Shown here: positions 42,787-52,161 of the stretch, in pieces
How positions within the stretch are numbered: position 1 is the stretch's first letter
Layout of the letters: the number at the start of each line of letters is the position of its first letter
Assembly (NCBI RefSeq): GCF_011316935.1
Contig: NZ_WLYS01000006.1
Location: 62,001 to 126,000 of the forward strand
Origin: Sphingobacterium chungjuense
Lineage (GTDB): Bacteria; Bacteroidota; Bacteroidia; Sphingobacteriales; Sphingobacteriaceae
Reading direction: 5' to 3'
DNA length: 64,000 bases
The notes under the pieces: model-generated
The model's input: the letters and a program-made list of their open reading frames with translations, nothing else
The model's database searches: none
Told to the model about the DNA's origin: nothing
Translations under genes and position numbers: made by a program

Positions 42787-43890
42787 ATGAATAGGCGACA
42801 ACTAATCAAACAGGCAGGATTTGCAGCAGCAGCTTTTGCGATGAGCCGCGATTTATTTGCGAGAACCAACAGCACGCACATCTCAGCACCTTCTCTCCAC
42901 AACATCATCTATCTTGGGTCTAATGAAAATCCGTACGGACCATCAAAATCAGCGCAGCAAGCTATGATGAACGCACTGCTCACGACCAATCGATATCAGT
43001 GGGTCGAAAGTAGTAAATTGGTAAAAGCCATTGCGCAAAAACATGCCGTAACGGATAAAAATGTGCTTCTCGGCGCTGGTTCCTCCGAGTTATTGGGGCT
43101 CACGACGCAATTGGCATCATTGAACAATAACACGCTCATTGCTCCTGATCCTACTTTTCGGATTTGGACAAATGCCGTTGCACATATGGGTATGAAGATC
43201 AAATGGATTCCGCTAACTGCTACGAAAGACACTGATCTCGCTGCGATGCAAGCAGCGATTAACTCTGATACGGGTATGATTTACTTGTGTAACCCAAATA
43301 ACCCGACCGGCATACCAATTCCAGATCAAGATTTACGAGATTTTATTAAAGCAGTACCACATCACATTATCATTTTGATGGATGAGGCCTACACGGAGTT
43401 TGAGGACACGACGAGTACCGTAGATATGACGCAGGAATTTCCAAATTTGGTCGTCGCGAAAACCTTCTCTAAAATCTACGGCCTCGCTGGCGCGCGGGTG
43501 GGTTATCTGCTCGGCAACGAAAAGATAATTACACAACTCGGCAATTTGCAGCCGTGGCAAAATGCAGGCGCCAGTGCGGTGAGCGTGGCAGCAGCCCTCG
43601 CTACGATACAAGATCAGGATTTTGTAACGCATTGTAGAACGGAGAATGCCAAAAGCAGAGGCATCTTTCAAAAGGGTCTAGCAGATCTTGGGCTCACGCA
43701 TACCCCATCGGTGACCAGTTTTGCGTACTTCGATACGGCCAACTATCCCGGCGGTTTTGCGGAAACACTGGAGAAAAATAATATAACTGGAGTACGAAGT
43801 TTTGAAGAAAACAGTGCTTGGAAGCGCTTAAGTATCGGTACCGCCGAAGAAATGGAACAGGTAATACGCGTACTAAAAGCAGGTGGTTAA
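42787..43890 (+). CDS. Tat-exported PLP-dependent aminotransferase, HisC-like
   Basis: A 367-residue fold-type I aminotransferase. The N-terminus MNRRQLIKQAGFAAAAFAMS has a twin arginine followed by a hydrophobic stretch, so it is probably exported folded with PLP already bound. The catalytic domain has SNENPYGPS (about 45-53), AGSSELLGL, CNPNNPTG (about 168-175), DEAYTEF and AKTFSKIYGLAGARVGY with the PLP lysine K229. These are features of histidinol-phosphate aminotransferase and relatives, but an exported location argues against histidine synthesis. No biosynthetic neighbours exist. Substrate unknown. A perfect 36-bp palindrome terminator follows. Confidence 0.88.
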   Translation: MNRRQLIKQAGFAAAAFAMSRDLFARTNSTHISAPSLHNIIYLGSNENPYGPSKSAQQAMMNALLTTNRYQWVESSKLVKAIAQKHAVTDKNVLLGAGSSELLGLTTQLASLNNNTLIAPDPTFRIWTNAVAHMGMKIKWIPLTATKDTDLAAMQAAINSDTGMIYLCNPNNPTGIPIPDQDLRDFIKAVPHHIIILMDEAYTEFEDTTSTVDMTQEFPNLVVAKTFSKIYGLAGARVGYLLGNEKIITQLGNLQPWQNAGASAVSVAAALATIQDQDFVTHCRTENAKSRGIFQKGLADLGLTHTPSVTSFAYFDTANYPGGFAETLEKNNITGVRSFEENSAWKRLSIGTAEEMEQVIRVLKAGG

Positions 43891-43896
43891 CCCAAC

Positions 43897-43932
43897 AAAA
43901 AAGGTTTCATCAGATCTGATGAAACCTTTTTT
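43897..43932. terminator. Bidirectional perfect-palindrome terminator
   Basis: A 36-bp perfect palindrome (core GGTTTCATCAGATCTGATG) flanked by A and T runs lies between the convergent aminotransferase and SusD genes. Confidence 0.9.
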
Positions 43933-43955
43933 ACAAACTGCTATGCAATAATCAA

Positions 43956-45461
43956 TTACAAATTCGGGTTTTGCTGTTGCTCTACCAATGGTATAGCAAA
44001 GATGTAATAACGACTATTTGCTTCGAATGCATTGCCATCTGGGAATCGTACCACGCGGTGTCCTTGCCCATTCACCTGTTTTTGTTCGCCGGAAGGCGTG
44101 GTGATCGTCACCTTGATCGGACTTCCTGCATCATCCAAGAAAGATTTACGCACGACCGATTTCTGGTTGCGGATAATATCTGACAAGCCAAATCCTTCGC
44201 CCCACAGCTCTTTTCGTCTTTCCAACAAAATAGCTTCTACTAAATCGCCTTCTTGGGCGGTGTATAGCGTAGCATTTCTAGCTTCACGTAAGGTATTCAG
44301 CGTATTCACGGCTTCCGCTTGTTGACCTGCACGCGCGTAACCTTCTGCCTGTATCAACCACATTTCCGACGAGCGCATGTACACGATATCGCCAATCAGA
44401 TTTTGCTTAAACTTAAACTTCTTGTATCTCAAAAAGCCTTCGCGGCCTGGCAATCCGTCCCACTCAAATAAAGCCGTACGCACATCTTGTGGTGCAAAAT
44501 GATTTTTGAAAAAAGGATCGGCCATGAAACTAAAGTAAAACGATCCCGACGAAGAAACATCTAAATAATGAAACGTATAACTCGCTGTGCTTTGATCGGT
44601 TGTTTGCAAATGTCCCCAGATCCATTCCGGATTTTGTGCATCGTTGAAACCAGCATAATACGCTTCCGCATTCATCAACGGGAATCCTTCCGCTGCATTC
44701 GCGGCAGCCGAAGCAGCCAATTCCCATTGTCCCATATTTAGATACGCACGCGCCAACAAGCCATTAGCTACATGAGCATCCACGCGATATTTTTGCGCAC
44801 TTGGACGATTATATCCTTCCAATTTCGTGATTGCATCCGTCAAATCTGCCGTAATCAAGGCATAAACCTCTTCCAAACTGGCTTTTGGCTTGCCTTGCGT
44901 ACCGGTTGTACTTGGCTCGGTATAGATTGGCACGGTCAACGCATTCTTGTCTTTCAAGTAACTAAACTGGTAATACGACGCAAAGTTTAGGTAAGCAAAA
45001 GCCCGCAATGTTTTGGCTTGACCGATCAACAGATCCTTATCTTCTTGCGTGCCTTCCGCTTGCTCAGTTTTAGCGATTACATTGTTCGTATTATCGATCA
45101 CTTTATATAGCAAAGTCCAAAAGGCATTCACCCGATTCGTCGATCTATCAAATAACTCGGTAAAGGCATAAGGATCCCGATAACCATATTTTGTGGTCAC
45201 CGCCACATCATTGGCCATCGCATCACTCGTACGCATAAACGCAGAATAACCCGGATTAGCAAAGGTGAAATACGTATCATTCAGGTAACGCCACGTTCCG
45301 TTGATCACCGTTTGGATATTGCTCGTATTCTTATAAATCTCCGTATCGGTTACCGCATCGGTCGGCATGGTATCCAACTGATCTTTACAGCCCGACAGCG
45401 CCAAGACAAAGATCGAGAGCAGGTATATTTTATATTTTTTTGCGAATAAATTCATGGTCAT
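43956..45461 (-). CDS. SusD/RagB family outer-membrane lipoprotein
   Basis: A 501-residue lipoprotein with lipobox ALSGC (residue about 25; ATG at 45455 is an equally good start). The SusD fold is shown by tetratricopeptide-like helical segments (AKTLRAFAYLNFASYYQF, ARAYLNMGQWELAASAA) and the C-terminal region with EGYARAGQQAEAVNTLNTLREAR and LLERRKELWGEGFGLSDIIR, typical of RagB/SusD. Such proteins cap the SusC barrel and capture glycan at the cell surface. It lies 12 bases downstream of susC and belongs with the GH92 enzyme upstream. Confidence 0.94.
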   Translation of the reverse strand: MTMNLFAKKYKIYLLSIFVLALSGCKDQLDTMPTDAVTDTEIYKNTSNIQTVINGTWRYLNDTYFTFANPGYSAFMRTSDAMANDVAVTTKYGYRDPYAFTELFDRSTNRVNAFWTLLYKVIDNTNNVIAKTEQAEGTQEDKDLLIGQAKTLRAFAYLNFASYYQFSYLKDKNALTVPIYTEPSTTGTQGKPKASLEEVYALITADLTDAITKLEGYNRPSAQKYRVDAHVANGLLARAYLNMGQWELAASAAANAAEGFPLMNAEAYYAGFNDAQNPEWIWGHLQTTDQSTASYTFHYLDVSSSGSFYFSFMADPFFKNHFAPQDVRTALFEWDGLPGREGFLRYKKFKFKQNLIGDIVYMRSSEMWLIQAEGYARAGQQAEAVNTLNTLREARNATLYTAQEGDLVEAILLERRKELWGEGFGLSDIIRNQKSVVRKSFLDDAGSPIKVTITTPSGEQKQVNGQGHRVVRFPDGNAFEANSRYYIFAIPLVEQQQNPNL

Positions 45462-45473
45462 TTTTTAAAAGTC

Positions 45474-48400
45474 TTACAATGCGATTTGTACTCCTCCGGA
45501 GAATGTCTTAATAGCCGGATAACGGAAATAGGTCGCGCCCTCTAAGGTTTGCTCCGGATCCATTCCTTTGTGTTTGTACAAGGTGAATAGATTTTCTCCC
45601 TGAATAAACACGCGTAGTCGGCCAATGCCGATACGGCTCATCGTCGCTTCTGAGAAGGTATAACCTACGCTCAAGTTTTTAAGACGAGCAAAGCTGCCGT
45701 CATACAAAAAGCGCGTCGATGCCGAAGTCCAGTTTAAGTTATCTGTCGTCAAGCGTGGTACATCCGTGTCACGGTTCTCTGGCGTCCAACGATTCAGCAT
45801 CTCGGCGCTCCACGCACGCCCTGGATTATTTCCATTGTGTAGCAACTGGATATAATCATTATCCAAGATCTGGCCACCCAAACTGAAACTCAATAAAGCG
45901 TTTAAGTCGAAGTTTTTGTAGGTGATGTTGTTCGTGATACCACCTACCAAAGTTGGTAATGAGCTACCTTGGATGAAGCGACCTGCATCACCATACACAG
46001 AGGTAGTTTCTTCAGTTTGTGTACCATTAGCGTCTGCTTTGTACCACAATGGTGATCCGTTCTCCGGATTGACACCAGCCCAAGTTGGTAGGTAGAAATC
46101 GTAAATCGATCCGCCTATGCGTAGCATCTTGTTACCACGAGGTATATCGTTTTCTGTTGGCAATTCGGTAATGCGGTTCTTAAAGTGTGAGAAGTTTAGA
46201 TCCAAGTTCCAACGAAAGTTTTCATTACGTACAGGAATAGTACGAATATCTACGTCGATACCTGTATTACGCATGGTTCCAATATTGGCATCATATCCAG
46301 TATACCCTGTAGATAAAGCCATCGGCATGGTGAACAATAAATCTTTACTTTGGCGATTGAAATACTCTACCGACAAGGCAATGCGGTTTTTCAAAATCGC
46401 CACATCGACTCCAGTATTGAAATTTAAGTTGGTTTCCCATTTCAATTCTGGCGTTGCCAAACGATTGGTCACCGTACCGCCCTCACCCAAGCTGTTGAGA
46501 ATAGAATATAAGCCTTGGTACGCGTAGTAAACTCCTAGATTATCATTCCCTTGACCACCGTAACTCGCTCTCCAAGTCAATTGATCTAACCAATTTTGGT
46601 CTTGTAAGAATGACTCATTAGAGATCTTCCAAGCAGCACCTAACGACCAAAATGTACCCCAGCGCGTATCAGCCGCAAAGCGAGACGAGCCGTCTGTACG
46701 GATAGATCCCGACACCAAATAGCGGTTGTCATAACCGTATTCAGCACGACCCAAGAAACTCAATAAGCGATAATCTTGACTCAAGCCAGTGAATGAATTC
46801 AGCTGCGATGCCGCTACCGGCTCATCCAAGCCTGGCAATACAAAACGTTGGCGACTACCACTCATATTCGTAGTTTGGAAGCTGTAAAATTCCTGACCTC
46901 CCAATACATTCAGGTGATGCAAACCAAATTGCTTATCATACGTCAAGATATTGTTCCATGTCTGTCCGACGGTACGTACATTACTTTTGTTTACAGATCC
47001 TAAATACTCTACTCCTCTTCCGACAGAAGGATTCACATAAAAGTGATCGTTTCTATTGATGTAATCTACACTGTACGTAGAGCGGAATTTTAGGTTATCA
47101 CTGAACACCGCTTCTAAATACGTTCTTACAGAAGCATTCTCACGTTGAATATCGTTTTTGTCTAGCGGTAAAGAAGCGGCCAAATTCGAGCGGGGAATAG
47201 CGGCACTCGGGCGATATTCTCCAAAATCCCAAATACGGTTGCCTGCGGCATCTAAGCGGTAGCTACCATCTGCCTCACGCTCAAAATAAGGATAGAAACC
47301 TGGCGTAAGTCGCGTGAAGTTGATGATGTTTGCAGTGTTGCTATCTTCCGATTGTGGAAACTGTTGCAAAGCACTGCTGGCTGCCACGTTGAAACCGGCA
47401 TTTAACCATTCGCGTGCTTTCGCATCAATATTGGCACGTACATTATACCGTTTGAATCCAGATCCAATCGCGATCCCTTGATCGTCCAGATAACCACCAG
47501 AGATAAAGTAACTGTGTTTTTCGCCACCGCCACTAATGCTCAAATCGGCTTGCGTGCGTTGACCTGTGCGCTGCAACACGTCGGTCCAGCTATCATCCCA
47601 CAACGCTTGCGCACCGGGTACCAAACGACCATCCAATCCTACCGGTTGCGGAAAACTCGATCCATAAGGATTAATCCCCAAATCTGTCACGACAGCAGCA
47701 CTGGCATTACGCGCAGCGACATCTGCCGCCAAACCATTGGATAAGTTTTTATTGCGCAACGCTTCCCAGTACAACTGGAAATAATCGTCGGTAGATAGTT
47801 GCTGATAATCTTGGATGGCGCGGTTAGACACACCTTTGGTCACGTTCAAGTTGATCGCCGCACGATCGCTAGCGCGACCTTTTTTGGTGGTCACGATAAT
47901 CACACCGTTGGCACCACGTGAGCCGTATAAAGCGCTAGAGGCAGCATCTTTCAACACGCTGATGGACTCAATATCATTGGGATTGATCGCGTTGATATCT
48001 CCTGCGTACGGGTTTCCATCCACCACATAAAGCGGATTGCTCGACGCATTGATCGAACCGATACCGCGAATACGTACGGTGGCATCAGTTCCGGGTTGTC
48101 CGGAAGCTGCGACGGCTTGTAAGCCGGGAACTTGACCTTCCAAACCTTTAGAAAGGTTAGAAATTTGTCTGTTTTCTAATTGCTTGCCATTGATTGTACC
48201 GACCGAACCAGTGATATTCTCGCGTCGCGATGTACCATAAGCCACGACCACGACTTCACCCAAATCGCGACTGGCAGCTTCTAAAGCCACATCCAATCGA
48301 CCAGCGGTAGCCGGGCGTTGCACGGTTCCGTAGCCCACGTAAGAGAATTCCAAACGAGCATCGGCTTGCTTGACTTCGATACGATAGCGGCCATCTTCTT

Positions 48401-48587
48401 GCGAAGAAACACCAAATTGTTGCCCAACAACACGTACGCTCACGCCAGCAATCGGTTGGCCGGTAAGCGATTCAGTAATCAGCCCTTCTACCACGCGTTG
48501 CTGCGCAGAAACCTGATGCGCCGGCAATATTACGAACGCCAGCAAGAGGCTGAAAATAAGGGGAATAGTAGTAATTTTTCTTTGCAT
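45474..48587 (-). CDS. SusC/RagA-type TonB-linked outer-membrane transporter
   Basis: About 1,037 residues from ATG at 48587 (MQRKITTIP); an ATG at 48596 adds three. The signal is followed by a carboxypeptidase-regulatory-like domain (about 32-110, VVEGLITESLTGQPIAGVSV) and the family plug with QISNLSKGLEGQVPGLQAV and NPNDIESISVLKDAASSALYGSRGANGVI, the SusC signature. A 22-strand barrel ends with AIKTFSGGVQIAL. It imports oligosaccharides delivered by the adjacent SusD, using TonB energy. Specificity is inferred from the neighbouring GH92 gene as alpha-mannose-type glycans. Confidence 0.96.
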   Translation of the reverse strand: MQRKITTIPLIFSLLLAFVILPAHQVSAQQRVVEGLITESLTGQPIAGVSVRVVGQQFGVSSQEDGRYRIEVKQADARLEFSYVGYGTVQRPATAGRLDVALEAASRDLGEVVVVAYGTSRRENITGSVGTINGKQLENRQISNLSKGLEGQVPGLQAVAASGQPGTDATVRIRGIGSINASSNPLYVVDGNPYAGDINAINPNDIESISVLKDAASSALYGSRGANGVIIVTTKKGRASDRAAINLNVTKGVSNRAIQDYQQLSTDDYFQLYWEALRNKNLSNGLAADVAARNASAAVVTDLGINPYGSSFPQPVGLDGRLVPGAQALWDDSWTDVLQRTGQRTQADLSISGGGEKHSYFISGGYLDDQGIAIGSGFKRYNVRANIDAKAREWLNAGFNVAASSALQQFPQSEDSNTANIINFTRLTPGFYPYFEREADGSYRLDAAGNRIWDFGEYRPSAAIPRSNLAASLPLDKNDIQRENASVRTYLEAVFSDNLKFRSTYSVDYINRNDHFYVNPSVGRGVEYLGSVNKSNVRTVGQTWNNILTYDKQFGLHHLNVLGGQEFYSFQTTNMSGSRQRFVLPGLDEPVAASQLNSFTGLSQDYRLLSFLGRAEYGYDNRYLVSGSIRTDGSSRFAADTRWGTFWSLGAAWKISNESFLQDQNWLDQLTWRASYGGQGNDNLGVYYAYQGLYSILNSLGEGGTVTNRLATPELKWETNLNFNTGVDVAILKNRIALSVEYFNRQSKDLLFTMPMALSTGYTGYDANIGTMRNTGIDVDIRTIPVRNENFRWNLDLNFSHFKNRITELPTENDIPRGNKMLRIGGSIYDFYLPTWAGVNPENGSPLWYKADANGTQTEETTSVYGDAGRFIQGSSLPTLVGGITNNITYKNFDLNALLSFSLGGQILDNDYIQLLHNGNNPGRAWSAEMLNRWTPENRDTDVPRLTTDNLNWTSASTRFLYDGSFARLKNLSVGYTFSEATMSRIGIGRLRVFIQGENLFTLYKHKGMDPEQTLEGATYFRYPAIKTFSGGVQIAL

Positions 48588-48703
48588 ATAAAACAAAAAT
48601 TTAAATGTAGATGCTAGACGAAAGGACAGAAACCAACTCTCTCAGATTAGATAAATGCCTCGCATCAGTAGATGTATTATTACGAATAGTAGTAATTTGC
48701 GAG

Positions 48704-48711
48704 CAAATATA
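48704..48711 (-). promoter_or_regulatory. Putative -7 element for susC
   Basis: Reads TATATTTG on the minus strand, an exact TAnnTTTG match, 117 bases upstream of the susC start. Confidence 0.38.
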
Positions 48712-48741
48712 ATATATAATCTATGTAAATGGTAGTCTTTT

Positions 48742-48760
48742 TAGTGTCATAAAGACACTA
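48742..48760. promoter_or_regulatory. Inverted repeat upstream of susC
   Basis: TAGTGTC-ATAAA-GACACTA is a perfect 7-5-7 inverted repeat about 30 bases upstream of the susC -7 element on the minus strand. It may be an operator. No regulator gene adjoins this locus. Confidence 0.38.
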
Positions 48761-48801
48761 TCCCCTCGAAATCAGCTCATTAAATTTTTGCAATACGAAT
48801 A

Positions 48802-48836
48802 CTATTCAGATTCGCTATTCATGCGAATCTGAATAG
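48802..48836. terminator. Hairpin overlapping GH92 stop
   Basis: A 14-bp stem (48802-48815 with 48823-48836, loop of seven) straddles the end of the GH92 gene. No T-run follows at once on the minus strand, so partial read-through into susC is possible. Confidence 0.6.
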
Positions 48837-50848
48837 GTGGCAATCCAAGGTTGATCTATACCGTATTTTGTGGGTTCTTTCGAAGTTTTGATTTCCAAGG
48901 TTCCACCCTTGGCGATTTCTTTTCTACTGATCCACAGGCGTCCTAAGTCTTTTCCATTCAACAAGATCTGCTGAATGTAACGATCAGTAGCTCCCCCAGT
49001 TCGCTTAATATGAAAGGGTTTTCCATTATTCTCCAAACGAATGGTTTCGAAAAATGGAACAGAAAGGTAATAGATCGGCTCGCCGATCAGCGGCTGATGC
49101 AGACCAATGGCTGAAAGCACCCACCAGCCCGACATGGCACCCGCATCATCATCCATCGTACGCACAAATGCTTTTGGTTCATTCTTGTAAATCCGATCAA
49201 TATGCGCGCCTATACCGCGACTATTATCATTGAAATAATATTGCACCACCGTATCTAATGCTAAGCGGTGCACCCATTCTTGGTAGCGCCACGGCGTTGT
49301 CGTTGCATTGTACAAGGTAAATGACTGCAAATCGGGCTCATTCGCCCTATTGAAATAATAGTTGTCGTAGAAATCATCCAATTGTTCGGTAAATTCCTGT
49401 TGGCCACCGGCCAAATCCACCAGTCCTTGCACATCAAAAGGCACATTCCAACGGTATTGGCGGATCGTTCCTTGATACATATTGCGGGCAGACATACGAT
49501 CCACATCACGTTTAGACAAATCTTTGAATTCTTTGTCCCAGACGGCTTTATAGCTCTGCGCGCGCTGTTTGTATACTGGATCCTTGCCTTCAAACAGTTG
49601 GTCCATGGCCCACATATCATACGCTGCTTCGAGGGCTTTATCTGGTTTGGCAAAATCGAATCGTGCAGTATCACGAATCAACGAATCTCGAATAGCCTTT
49701 AAGTGAGCATCATATCCTTTGCGTTGGGCATCGAGCAATACAACCGCAGCATGCTCCGTACGCACGGAATTGGCTGGTTCGAATGGCCCTGCAAAATCAT
49801 GCTTGCCATAACGATACAAGTCAGATAATGAGGAGGCCACCTGCTGGTAAAATGCAGGATACGCCAATTCTAACAAAGGCAATTGCGTTTTGTAATTATC
49901 CCAAACTGCCCAGCCATGTAGGCGCGGTGTTTTGCTTTGACGGATCTGACCATCTGTTGCACGATACCTGCCATCTATTTCGCTTATGCGATAAGGTGAT
50001 TGTATAGCACGATAAAATAGGGAGTAGAATAATTTTGTAAGTTCTGGATCGCCCTGTACTTGGATCGCCCCCAACCACTGATTCCAATCTTGTTGTGTTG
50101 CCTTTTTTAAATCCCCATAGGAAGTTGGCATATTCCGTTCCAAACGTGCTAAAGCGGATAGGCTGTCGACTGCGGAAAATGCAATGTTTAATGCTGCTTC
50201 TTTCGTGTCTTCTGGCAGCGTAATCCAAACCTTATTGCCTTCGATGCGCCAATCCGCTGCCAAAGTAACTTCTATAGCATAATAAATCGTGTAAGTACCT
50301 ACGTGGCAGGTAGTTTTGGCGCGCACTGCTCCTACCAGTCGATCTCCCTGTTTTTCGAAATGATTATCGACAAATGCATTGTTAAAGGTATGCGATAGAT
50401 CGATGTAAAAACCCTTTGCTCCGGCAGGAAAGCGAAAGACTTCTCGACCATAATCCTGAAAAGAAACGATCTGTGCAGAGATACCTTCCTTTGTCCCAAC
50501 TTCGTAAAAACCAGGCCCAGCATTTTCTGCATTCTTATGCAAGACTGGGATCTGCTCACCAGAACCTAAATACGGCTGAATCAACAATACGCCGCCTGCA
50601 CCTTGGCAACCTACGCCTTCCATGCGATTATGGGTAAAACCGCGGATTTCCTTGGCCAAAAATTCATAACCGGTATGTGTCGTCGGATTGGTGAGTGGTA
50701 CAATGCTGAGTTGATGAAAGGCAGACGATGCCGCCGGGGATAATTGACCATGATCGCCAGATGATCCTAGAAAAACATTGACTTGCTCGACTTGAGCAAA
50801 TACGGCATGAGCTGCTATGGATAGGTACAGCAAGAATATTTTTTTCAT
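48815..50848 (-). CDS. Glycoside hydrolase family 92 (alpha-mannosidase type)
   Basis: A 677-residue exported enzyme (signal ends near AHAVFAQ). The opening VNVFLGSSGDHGQLSPAAS and GFTHNRMEGVGCQGAGGVLL follow the GH92 pattern (a Gly-rich VNPFIGT-like start, then GFSH...G.GC). The catalytic half has NEP with E504 and TMDDDAGAMSGWWVLSAIGL with D566-D568, matching the general-acid and base regions of GH92 calcium-dependent exo-alpha-mannosidases. It is about 70 residues shorter than typical members. Located upstream of susC and susD on the same strand as a compact polysaccharide-utilization locus. Linkage specificity (1,2, 1,3 or 1,6) cannot be told. Confidence 0.82.
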   Translation of the reverse strand: MKKIFLLYLSIAAHAVFAQVEQVNVFLGSSGDHGQLSPAASSAFHQLSIVPLTNPTTHTGYEFLAKEIRGFTHNRMEGVGCQGAGGVLLIQPYLGSGEQIPVLHKNAENAGPGFYEVGTKEGISAQIVSFQDYGREVFRFPAGAKGFYIDLSHTFNNAFVDNHFEKQGDRLVGAVRAKTTCHVGTYTIYYAIEVTLAADWRIEGNKVWITLPEDTKEAALNIAFSAVDSLSALARLERNMPTSYGDLKKATQQDWNQWLGAIQVQGDPELTKLFYSLFYRAIQSPYRISEIDGRYRATDGQIRQSKTPRLHGWAVWDNYKTQLPLLELAYPAFYQQVASSLSDLYRYGKHDFAGPFEPANSVRTEHAAVVLLDAQRKGYDAHLKAIRDSLIRDTARFDFAKPDKALEAAYDMWAMDQLFEGKDPVYKQRAQSYKAVWDKEFKDLSKRDVDRMSARNMYQGTIRQYRWNVPFDVQGLVDLAGGQQEFTEQLDDFYDNYYFNRANEPDLQSFTLYNATTTPWRYQEWVHRLALDTVVQYYFNDNSRGIGAHIDRIYKNEPKAFVRTMDDDAGAMSGWWVLSAIGLHQPLIGEPIYYLSVPFFETIRLENNGKPFHIKRTGGATDRYIQQILLNGKDLGRLWISRKEIAKGGTLEIKTSKEPTKYGIDQPWIATYSDSHE

Positions 50849-51014
50849 AAATAGCTTGTCAGAAAGTATATCTACAAAGATATAAAACGCCTATTAAGTA
50901 CATGTTAATGAAACCTAAATGCGGACTATCTCCGACAAGAAATAGAGCTCCTTATCACTTTTCTCAACCTAAATAATTTTCCTATATTACACCTGAAAAA
51001 CTAAACCAACACCT

Positions 51015-51440
51015 ATGTTCGAACCATTTACATTCGTATCGTCGCTAATTGTCTTCATTTTTTTCATCATACTATGCTATAACGTCTCAACTATTAAAAA
51101 GGAATTGGTCAATCAAACCAAGTTGCAAAGTGCCATTCTCCGGAAATTGGAGTCGTGGAATGACCCAAAATCTGTACAGAGTGCCGCCGAAAGCCTACCT
51201 TTTTACTTATTCATTTACGACTCCAAAGACCGTAAGTTTTTACTTCGAAACATTAATACGAATGGCTATGAAACGCTGTCAGCGACGGCGCAGTATGCAA
51301 CGCCCATGACATCCGAAAAGTCAATCGTTCAACTGGAAATCATCCGGCAAAGTGGCATTACCAACACGATGGAAAACGTAGAACTTACGTTAAAGTCAGT
51401 GGTTGATAATCATATCGATATAGCAGATTATATAGCCTAA
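51015..51440 (+). CDS. Small single-helix membrane protein, unknown
   Basis: A 141-residue protein. A membrane helix (about 8-24, FVSSLIVFIFFIILCYN) precedes a short coiled segment (TIKKELVNQTKLQSAILRKLESW) and a cytoplasmic or periplasmic alpha/beta part (SLPFYLFIYDSKDRKFLLRNI, IVQLEIIRQSG). I do not recognise a family. It lies upstream of the Crp/Fnr gene with a 72-base gap that contains the operator-like palindrome. Any role in that regulon is only suggested by position. Confidence 0.65.
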   Translation: MFEPFTFVSSLIVFIFFIILCYNVSTIKKELVNQTKLQSAILRKLESWNDPKSVQSAAESLPFYLFIYDSKDRKFLLRNINTNGYETLSATAQYATPMTSEKSIVQLEIIRQSGITNTMENVELTLKSVVDNHIDIADYIA

Positions 51441-51464
51441 CAAAGTCACCATTTAGTATCAATA

Positions 51465-51480
51465 TTTACCATTTGGTAAA
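51465..51480. promoter_or_regulatory. FNR-box-like operator before Crp/Fnr gene
   Basis: TTTACCATTTGGTAAA is an inverted repeat TTTACC-N4-GGTAAA, the same 5+4+5 spacing as an FNR box. Its reverse complement occurs exactly at 52091-52106, upstream of the next gene. A half-similar ACCATTTAGTA lies 20 bases to the left at 51448-51458. Likely binding site for the adjacent regulator. Confidence 0.68.
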
Positions 51481-51512
51481 TGGAGTGTAGTCGATAAGCA
51501 GTATCTTTCACC

Positions 51513-52082
51513 ATGCATAAGATGATTGATTTCATTCTACAATTTGGCATCTTGAATCAACAGCAGGTTGATTTGCTGTTAAGTAAGGCGCAGACTATAG
51601 AATTGAAAAAAGAGGATTATTTTTCAGAAGCTGGAAAGATTCCAAAATATTTAGGATTTGTGATTGAAGGCGTGTTGCGCTTTTGTTATTACAATAATAA
51701 AGGCGAAGAAATCACGAACTACTTTATCGACGAGGGCAACTTTGTGGTGGACAACCAGAAGTTTGAGAGTCAAATAGCCGCTTCTGATTATATTCAAGCA
51801 GTGACCGATTGTAAAATACTAGTTTTTAGCAAAAAGGACTGGGATGAGATCTCTAACACGATTATCGGTTTCCCTCTCATTCAGGCCAATATTGTGAAGA
51901 AATGTTTGACCACGGCGATGGATCGAAGAAGTCCTTTAATTTCCGAAGATGCTACTACACGGTACTTGTCCTTCATGGAATCGTTTCCCAGCCTTCTTAA
52001 TAGAATACCCTTATCATATGTCGCTTCGTATCTAGGTATTACGCAACAATCGCTGAGTCGAATACGAAAAAACATCCGCTAG
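51513..52082 (+). CDS. Crp/Fnr-family transcriptional regulator
   Basis: A 189-residue regulator. The N-terminal cyclic-nucleotide-binding-like domain (about 20-115) has SEAGKIPKYLGFVIEGVLRFCYYNNKGEEI and lacks the Cys cluster of FNR, so no iron-sulfur sensing is expected. The C-terminal helix-turn-helix (about 150-189) has IPLSYVASYLGITQQSLSRIRKN, the usual LAxxLGxTxxxLSRxR layout. It is short for the family (about 190 residues), as in many Bacteroidota members. Flanked by two copies of the TTTACC-N4-GGTAAA palindrome, one before its own start and one before the dehydrogenase gene, so it probably controls itself and that gene. Confidence 0.9.
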   Translation: MHKMIDFILQFGILNQQQVDLLLSKAQTIELKKEDYFSEAGKIPKYLGFVIEGVLRFCYYNNKGEEITNYFIDEGNFVVDNQKFESQIAASDYIQAVTDCKILVFSKKDWDEISNTIIGFPLIQANIVKKCLTTAMDRRSPLISEDATTRYLSFMESFPSLLNRIPLSYVASYLGITQQSLSRIRKNIR

Positions 52083-52090
52083 CATTGCTT

Positions 52091-52106
52091 TTTACCAAAT
52101 GGTAAA
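52091..52106. promoter_or_regulatory. FNR-box-like operator before short-chain dehydrogenase
   Basis: TTTACCAAATGGTAAA, exact reverse complement of the palindrome at 51465-51480, lies nine bases after the regulator stop and 56 before the dehydrogenase start. It links regulator and target. Confidence 0.7.
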
Positions 52107-52161
52107 TGGCTTGCTCTCCTTGTTCCCAATCTTTGTATTACTCATTTAAAACAATAAAAAG

